From Alphaproteobacteria bacterium (GTDB lineage: Bacteria > Pseudomonadota > Alphaproteobacteria > Puniceispirillales > Puniceispirillaceae): DNA of 10,706 nt. The translations under genes and the position numbers were made by a program. The stretch spans positions 1 through 10,706 of the forward strand of contig JAKMFG010000126.1 in NCBI GenBank assembly GCA_022425565.1, in the 5' to 3' direction. The notes under the pieces are model-generated. The model was not told the origin of the DNA. It did no database searches and was given only the letters and a program-made list of their open reading frames with translations. The stretch's first letter is position 1; each line of letters opens with the position of its first letter. Shown piece after piece: positions 7,172-10,706 of this stretch.

Positions 7172-7200
7172 TGACTAACATCCACCTTTCACCATAAATT
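7171..7200 (+). promoter_or_regulatory. Candidate sigma70-type promoter of sdhCDAB
   Basis: The -35 box TTGACT (7171-7176, 5 of 6 to TTGACA) is followed after 18 bp by TAAATT (7195-7200, 4 of 6 to TATAAT). Transcription would begin near 7207, leaving a leader of about 32 nt before the sdhC ATG. It is the only good promoter-like pair noticed in this divergent region. Confidence 0.6.
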
Positions 7201-7204
7201 TCGC

Positions 7205-7220
7205 GCAGGTGCCAACCTGC
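7205..7220 (+). promoter_or_regulatory. 6-bp hairpin in the sdhC leader
   Basis: GCAGGT (7205-7210) pairs with ACCTGC (7215-7220) around a GCCA loop. It begins at about the predicted transcription start and is followed directly by TAAAAAAAGG, which contains the sdhC ribosome site. It could be a 5' mRNA stabiliser or, as DNA, an operator at +1. It is followed by A rather than T on the + strand, so it is not a terminator for that strand. Confidence 0.4.
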
Positions 7221-7238
7221 TAAAAAAAGGAATACCTC

Positions 7239-7616
7239 ATGGCGAGGACACGTCCGCTGTCGCCACACCTTCAGGTGTATCGGCCACAGCTTACTTCCAT
7301 GATGTCGATCGCACATCGCGCGTCCGGTATTGCGCTGACGACAGGAACAATTCTTCTTGCCGCCTGGCTGGTCGCGCTGGCGCTCGGCGCAGAAAGCTAT
7401 GCGATGCCGGCAGGCCTGCTGGCGCATCCTTTGGGGCAATTTGTCCTATTCGGTTATTCGGCAGCGCTGATCTATCATGGACTCAATGGAATTAGGCATC
7501 TGGCATGGGACCTCGGCCACGGGCTGACGATCCCCGAAGTCTACAGGAATGGCCATATCGTGCTGTTCCTGACGATGGTTCTGACGGCGGGCCTCTGGGC
7601 CGCTGTGTGGATGTAG
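7239..7616 (+). CDS. sdhC: Succinate dehydrogenase cytochrome b556 subunit
   Basis: A 125-residue membrane anchor of respiratory complex II that helps hold heme b and the ubiquinone site in the inner membrane. The N-terminal signature RPLSPHLQVYRPQLTS (5-20) continues to SIAHRASG (23-30). Ser23 and Arg27 there match E. coli quinone-site Ser27 and Arg31. The second signature HGLNGIRHLAWD (80-91) supplies the heme ligand His80, matching E. coli His84. Three hydrophobic helices are seen at about 31-50, 65-87 and 104-124. AAGGA (7227-7231) lies 7 nt before the ATG. It is the first gene of the operon, behind the candidate promoter, and sdhD follows after 11 nt. Confidence 0.97.
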   Translation: MARTRPLSPHLQVYRPQLTSMMSIAHRASGIALTTGTILLAAWLVALALGAESYAMPAGLLAHPLGQFVLFGYSAALIYHGLNGIRHLAWDLGHGLTIPEVYRNGHIVLFLTMVLTAGLWAAVWM

Positions 7617-7627
7617 AGGGCGGCGCG

Positions 7628-7993
7628 ATGGCGGAATATCCAGCAGGCATTGAGCACAGGCGGCGGCATTCCGGCGTTTCTCACTGGCGCTGGCAGCGTT
7701 ACAGCGCGGTCCTCGTGCTTGCATTGATGACCTATTTCACCGTGCTGCTGGCCAGTCTTGGCGGCCTTGATTTTGAAGGTGCGACGGCGCTTGTCGGACA
7801 CCCTGCCAACGCGCTGGCGCTGGCGGTGCTCGTCACAGTCGGGCTCTGGCACGGAACTCTCGGCCTGCAGGTGGTGATCGAGGATTACATCACCATCAAG
7901 GGCGGCCGTCAGCTGGCTCTCGTGGCCATGCGGGCGGCAATGGCAATTACCGGACTGGCCACATTGTGGGCCATTTGGCGGATCGCGCTTTAG
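7628..7993 (+). CDS. sdhD: Succinate dehydrogenase hydrophobic membrane anchor subunit
   Basis: A 121-residue second anchor subunit of complex II. After a basic N-terminus (HRRRH, 10-14) comes WRWQRYSAVLVLAL (20-33), the typical entry into the first helix. Hydrophobic segments are at about 25-43, 62-84 and 97-118. His75 in LWHGTLGLQVVIEDY is the expected second heme ligand (E. coli His71), and Asp86-Tyr87 match the E. coli Asp82-Tyr83 quinone-site pair. AGAGGG (7615-7620) overlaps the sdhC stop codon and lies 7 nt before this ATG, so translation is probably coupled to sdhC. An upstream extension of the frame into sdhC is open but lacks support. sdhA starts 41 nt downstream. Confidence 0.95.
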   Translation: MAEYPAGIEHRRRHSGVSHWRWQRYSAVLVLALMTYFTVLLASLGGLDFEGATALVGHPANALALAVLVTVGLWHGTLGLQVVIEDYITIKGGRQLALVAMRAAMAITGLATLWAIWRIAL

Positions 7994-8034
7994 GCGTACC
8001 ACTGGTCTGGACAGGTATATAGAAGGGCGGGCGT

Positions 8035-9825
8035 ATGTCGGCTTACGAGATTACAGATCACCATTATGACGTCGTCGTCGTTGGCGCCGGCGGTGCCGGT
8101 CTTCGCGCGACGCTTGGCATGGCCGCGGCAGGTCTGAACACTGCCTGTATCACCAAGGTTTTTCCGACCCGCTCGCACACGGTTGCCGCGCAGGGCGGTA
8201 TTGGTGCCGCGCTCAACAATATGGGCGAGGGCGACAACTGGCAGTACCATATGTACGACACCGTCAAGGGGTCGGACTGGCTCGGCGACCAGGACGCAAT
8301 CGAATATATGTGCCGCAACGCCATTCCTTCGGTGATTGAACTCGAAAATTACGGCGTTCCCTTCTCGCGGACCGAGGAAGGCAAGATTTACCAGCGTCCG
8401 TTCGGCGGCCATACGCTGGACTATGGAAAGTCGATGGCGCGCCGTGCCTGCGCTGCCGCCGACCGCACCGGACACGCCATCCTCCATACGCTTTACCAGC
8501 AGTGCCTGAAGCACAAGGCGCATTTCCATATCGAGTATTTTGCGCTCGACCTGCTGATGAACGAAGATGGCGAATGCGCTGGCATTATCGCGCTGTGCAT
8601 GGAAGACGGCTCGCTGCACCGTTTCTGGGGCCAGCAGACTGTTCTGGCGACGGGCGGTTACGGCCGGGTCTATTTCTCCTGCACCTCGGCGCACACCTGT
8701 ACCGGCGACGGCAATGCAATGGCGCTTCGCGCCGGCCTGCCGCTCCAGGACATGGAGTTCGTGCAGTTCCATCCGACCGGGGTTTATGGTGCCGGCGTGC
8801 TGATTACGGAAGGCGCGCGCGGTGAAGGCGGTTATCTGACCAATTCCGAGGGCGAGCGTTTCATGGAGCGGTTTGCGCCGACGGCCAAGGACCTTGCGAG
8901 CCGCGATGTCGTCAGCCGCGCCATGACGATCGAGATCAATGAAGGCCGCGGTGTGGGCCCGAACAAGGATCACATCATGCTGCATCTCGAGCATATCGAT
9001 GCCGACACGCTGCACCAGCGGCTTCCGGGCATCACCGAGACGGCAAAGATTTTCTGCGGCGTCGATGTGACCCGCGAGCCGATCCCGGTGCTGCCGACCG
9101 TGCATTACAATATGGGTGGCATTCCGACAAACTATCACGGTGAGGTCATTTCGGCCGCAAACGGAGACGACAGCGCGACCGTGCCGGGCCTGATGGCCAT
9201 CGGCGAGGCAGCCTGCGTGTCGGTCCATGGCGCCAACCGTCTTGGCACCAATTCGCTTCTCGACATCGTGGTGTTCGGCCGTGCTGCCGCGCACCGCGCA
9301 GCCGAGACCTGCACGCCCGGCGGCACCGCGCGCAGCGCGCCGCAGGAAGCCACTGAAAAGGCACTCGACAGGTTCGACCGGATGCGCCATGCCAAGGGTG
9401 ATGTTGGCGCTGCTGAAATTCGTTTCGAGATGCAACAGGCGATGCAGCGTCATGCTGCCGTCTTCCGTTCGACAGACAGCCTTTCGGACGGTGTCGCCAG
9501 CATGGACAAGATCGCCGCGAAGATGGGCCGTATCGGGGTGAAGGACCAGTCGCTGATCTGGAACACCGATCTGATCGAATCGCTGGAGCTCGAGAACCTG
9601 ATGGGCCAGGCGCTCGTCACCATCCGGTCTGCCGACCAGCGCGAGGAATCGCGCGGTGCGCATGCACATGAGAACTGGCCGGAGCGTGATGACGAGAACT
9701 GGATGAAGCATACCGTCATGTGGCTTGACGAAAATAACAAGTCACGCCTCGACTATCGTGGTGTGGTGATGAACACGCTCAGCAACGATGTGGCGCCGAT
9801 CCCGCCGGCACCGCGCGTCTACTGA
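8035..9825 (+). CDS. sdhA: Succinate dehydrogenase flavoprotein subunit
   Basis: A 596-residue catalytic subunit (family about 585-600) that oxidises succinate to fumarate with covalently bound FAD on the cytoplasmic side of the inner membrane. The dinucleotide motif [13 protein letters not shown] is at 13-25. [10 protein letters not shown] (46-55) is the FAD-attachment signature, with His48 as the flavinylated residue. Active-site residues match E. coli: His246 (FHPTG), Glu259 (TEGARGEGG), Arg290 (ASRDVVSR), His357 (PTVHYNMGG) and Arg402 ([12 protein letters not shown]). The C-terminal [12 protein letters not shown] and [10 protein letters not shown] (537-560) are conserved in the family. 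AGAAGGG (8021-8027) lies 7 nt before the ATG. Context with sdhC, sdhD and sdhB separates it from fumarate reductase and L-aspartate oxidase. Confidence 0.99.
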   Translation: MSAYEITDHHYDVVVVGAGGAGLRATLGMAAAGLNTACITKVFPTRSHTVAAQGGIGAALNNMGEGDNWQYHMYDTVKGSDWLGDQDAIEYMCRNAIPSVIELENYGVPFSRTEEGKIYQRPFGGHTLDYGKSMARRACAAADRTGHAILHTLYQQCLKHKAHFHIEYFALDLLMNEDGECAGIIALCMEDGSLHRFWGQQTVLATGGYGRVYFSCTSAHTCTGDGNAMALRAGLPLQDMEFVQFHPTGVYGAGVLITEGARGEGGYLTNSEGERFMERFAPTAKDLASRDVVSRAMTIEINEGRGVGPNKDHIMLHLEHIDADTLHQRLPGITETAKIFCGVDVTREPIPVLPTVHYNMGGIPTNYHGEVISAANGDDSATVPGLMAIGEAACVSVHGANRLGTNSLLDIVVFGRAAAHRAAETCTPGGTARSAPQEATEKALDRFDRMRHAKGDVGAAEIRFEMQQAMQRHAAVFRSTDSLSDGVASMDKIAAKMGRIGVKDQSLIWNTDLIESLELENLMGQALVTIRSADQREESRGAHAHENWPERDDENWMKHTVMWLDENNKSRLDYRGVVMNTLSNDVAPIPPAPRVY

Positions 9826-9845
9826 GGCCTGACAGACACGTCACT

Positions 9846-9852
9846 GGGGGAG
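9846..9852 (+). promoter_or_regulatory. Shine-Dalgarno of sdhB
   Basis: GGGGGAG ends 8 nt before ATG 9861 but only 2 nt before the in-frame TTG at 9855. This selects the ATG as the sdhB start. Confidence 0.7.
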
Positions 9853-9860
9853 CTTTGACG

Positions 9861-10637
9861 ATGGCGGAATTTACCCTGCCTGCGAATTCGAAAATGTCTT
9901 CAGGCGCCTATCACAAGGCGCCGGGAGGCTCGTCAAACGTCCGTGTGTTCCAGATCTATCGCTGGTCACCCGACGATGACGAGAACCCGCGGCTCGACAA
10001 GTTCGAGGTCGATCTCGACGATTGCGGGCCGATGGTTCTGGACGCGCTGATCAAGATCAAGAGCGAACAGGACAGCAGCCTGACCTTCCGCCGCTCCTGC
10101 CGCGAAGGAATCTGTGGCTCTTGTTCGATGAACATCGACGGCACCAACACACTGGCCTGCCTGAAAAGCATCGACGAGGTGAAGGGCGAGGTGAAAATCT
10201 TCCCGCTGCCGCACATGCCGGTGGTAAAGGATCTTGTTCCCGACCTGAGCAACGCCTATCGCCAGCTGGCCTCGATCGAACCCTGGCTGAAGTCAGACAA
10301 GGACGCGCCCGAGGGTGGAGAGCGCCTCCAGTCGCCGGACGAGCGCGAGAAACTCGACGGATTGTGGGAATGCGTTCTTTGCTTCAGCTGCTCGACGGCA
10401 TGCCCGAGCTACTGGTGGAACAGTGACGAATATCTGGGTCCGGCGGTGCTGCTGCAGGCCTATCGCTGGGTTGCCGACAGCCGTGATGACAGCACCGATG
10501 AGCGGCTCGACGCGCTTGACGACAGCTTTGCGCTGTATCGTTGCCACACCATCATGAACTGTGCGAAGACCTGTCCGAAGGGGCTGAACCCTGGCAAGGC
10601 CATCGCCGGCATCAAGAGCGAGCTTGCCAGCCGCTAG
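9861..10637 (+). CDS. sdhB: Succinate dehydrogenase iron-sulfur subunit
   Basis: A 258-residue electron-transfer subunit of complex II that carries electrons from FAD to ubiquinone through three clusters. The [2Fe-2S] ligands are Cys80, Cys85, Cys88 and Cys100 ([18 protein letters not shown]). The [4Fe-4S] ligands are Cys171, Cys174 and Cys177 ([11 protein letters not shown]) with Cys238. The [3Fe-4S] ligands are Cys181, Cys228 and Cys234 ([17 protein letters not shown]). All are present, with Cys at the third [2Fe-2S] position where E. coli has Asp. It is about 20 residues longer than the E. coli protein, mainly at the N-terminus, a form also seen in other alphaproteobacteria and mitochondria. 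It follows sdhA by 35 nt and closes the operon. Confidence 0.99.
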   Translation: MAEFTLPANSKMSSGAYHKAPGGSSNVRVFQIYRWSPDDDENPRLDKFEVDLDDCGPMVLDALIKIKSEQDSSLTFRRSCREGICGSCSMNIDGTNTLACLKSIDEVKGEVKIFPLPHMPVVKDLVPDLSNAYRQLASIEPWLKSDKDAPEGGERLQSPDEREKLDGLWECVLCFSCSTACPSYWWNSDEYLGPAVLLQAYRWVADSRDDSTDERLDALDDSFALYRCHTIMNCAKTCPKGLNPGKAIAGIKSELASR

Positions 10638-10672
10638 GGTCATGCCTGTCTGCCACCACGCTGGACGGGGCC

Positions 10673-10706
10673 ATGCCGGATATCGGACAAACAGATAACG
10701 ACAAGG
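10673..10706 (+). CDS. Possible 5' end of a further gene, cut by the window edge
   Basis: An ATG at 10673 opens a frame (MPDIGQTDNDK) that is still open at the window end. GGACGGGG (10663-10670) stands just 2 nt before it, a poor ribosome site. Eleven residues allow no family assignment. It may be chance sequence; no terminator hairpin is evident between sdhB and this point. Confidence 0.2.
   Translation, partial: MPDIGQTDNDK

Larger units (their letters stand above)
7085..7238. other. Divergent intergenic region between pdxY-like gene and sdhC
   Basis: These 154 bp are visibly more A/T-rich than the genes. On the + strand they hold a candidate sdhC promoter, an inverted repeat abutting its -35 box, a small hairpin near the predicted start and an A-run leading into the sdhC ribosome site. 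I find no convincing promoter or ribosome site for the minus-strand kinase gene. Confidence 0.8.

Noticed and set aside
7085..7238. A divergent promoter for the minus-strand kinase gene
   Set aside because: On the minus strand I found only weak pairings, such as TTCACA with TACAGA at 14 bp, below what I would call a promoter.
7990..9711. A 573-residue minus-strand ORF opposite sdhA
   Set aside because: It is an antisense shadow of sdhA with no recognisable domain; all family motifs are on the + strand.
10642..10698. An 18-codon ORF right after sdhB
   Set aside because: It is very short, starts 4 nt after the sdhB stop without a ribosome site, and shows no recognisable pattern.

Overview
The window is an ordinary, gene-dense stretch of a GC-rich proteobacterial chromosome, most probably from an alphaproteobacterium. 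Three features point there: the S16 tail ends in a long Ala/Glu/Pro repeat, the order is rpsP-rimM-trmD-rplS followed by leuC-leuD-leuB-asd, and the succinate dehydrogenase operon has the four-gene order sdhC-sdhD-sdhA-sdhB. A marine or Rhodospirillales/SAR116-like host is only a guess. No mobile element, tRNA, rRNA or CRISPR array is visible, and I see no undescribed multi-gene system.

Region 1 (1-1845, + strand) is the translation block: the 3' end of rpsP (ribosomal protein S16), then rimM (30S maturation factor), trmD (tRNA m1G37 methyltransferase) and rplS (ribosomal protein L19). These genes overlap or nearly touch (ATGA overlap, 8-nt overlap, 4-nt gap), so they are probably translationally coupled.

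Region 2 (1846-6240, + strand) is the amino-acid block. leuC and leuD encode the two subunits of isopropylmalate isomerase, leuB encodes 3-isopropylmalate dehydrogenase, and asd encodes aspartate-semialdehyde dehydrogenase. leuA is not in the window. There is only a 54-nt gap, holding a hairpin, between rplS and leuC, so read-through from the ribosomal operon is plausible. The 95-nt leuD-leuB gap carries five AGACC motifs spaced exactly 12 nt apart, which is the most unusual non-coding signal here.

Region 3 (6241-7238) holds a minus-strand PdxY-like pyridoxal kinase gene convergent with asd, followed by a 154-bp divergent intergenic region. That region contains a plausible sigma70-type promoter for sdhC, an inverted repeat touching its -35 box, and a small hairpin near the predicted transcription start.

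Region 4 (7239-10637, + strand) is the complete sdhCDAB operon for respiratory complex II, with all expected heme, FAD and iron-sulfur ligands visible. The last 69 nt hold no convincing gene, only a possible start of a further ORF running off the end.
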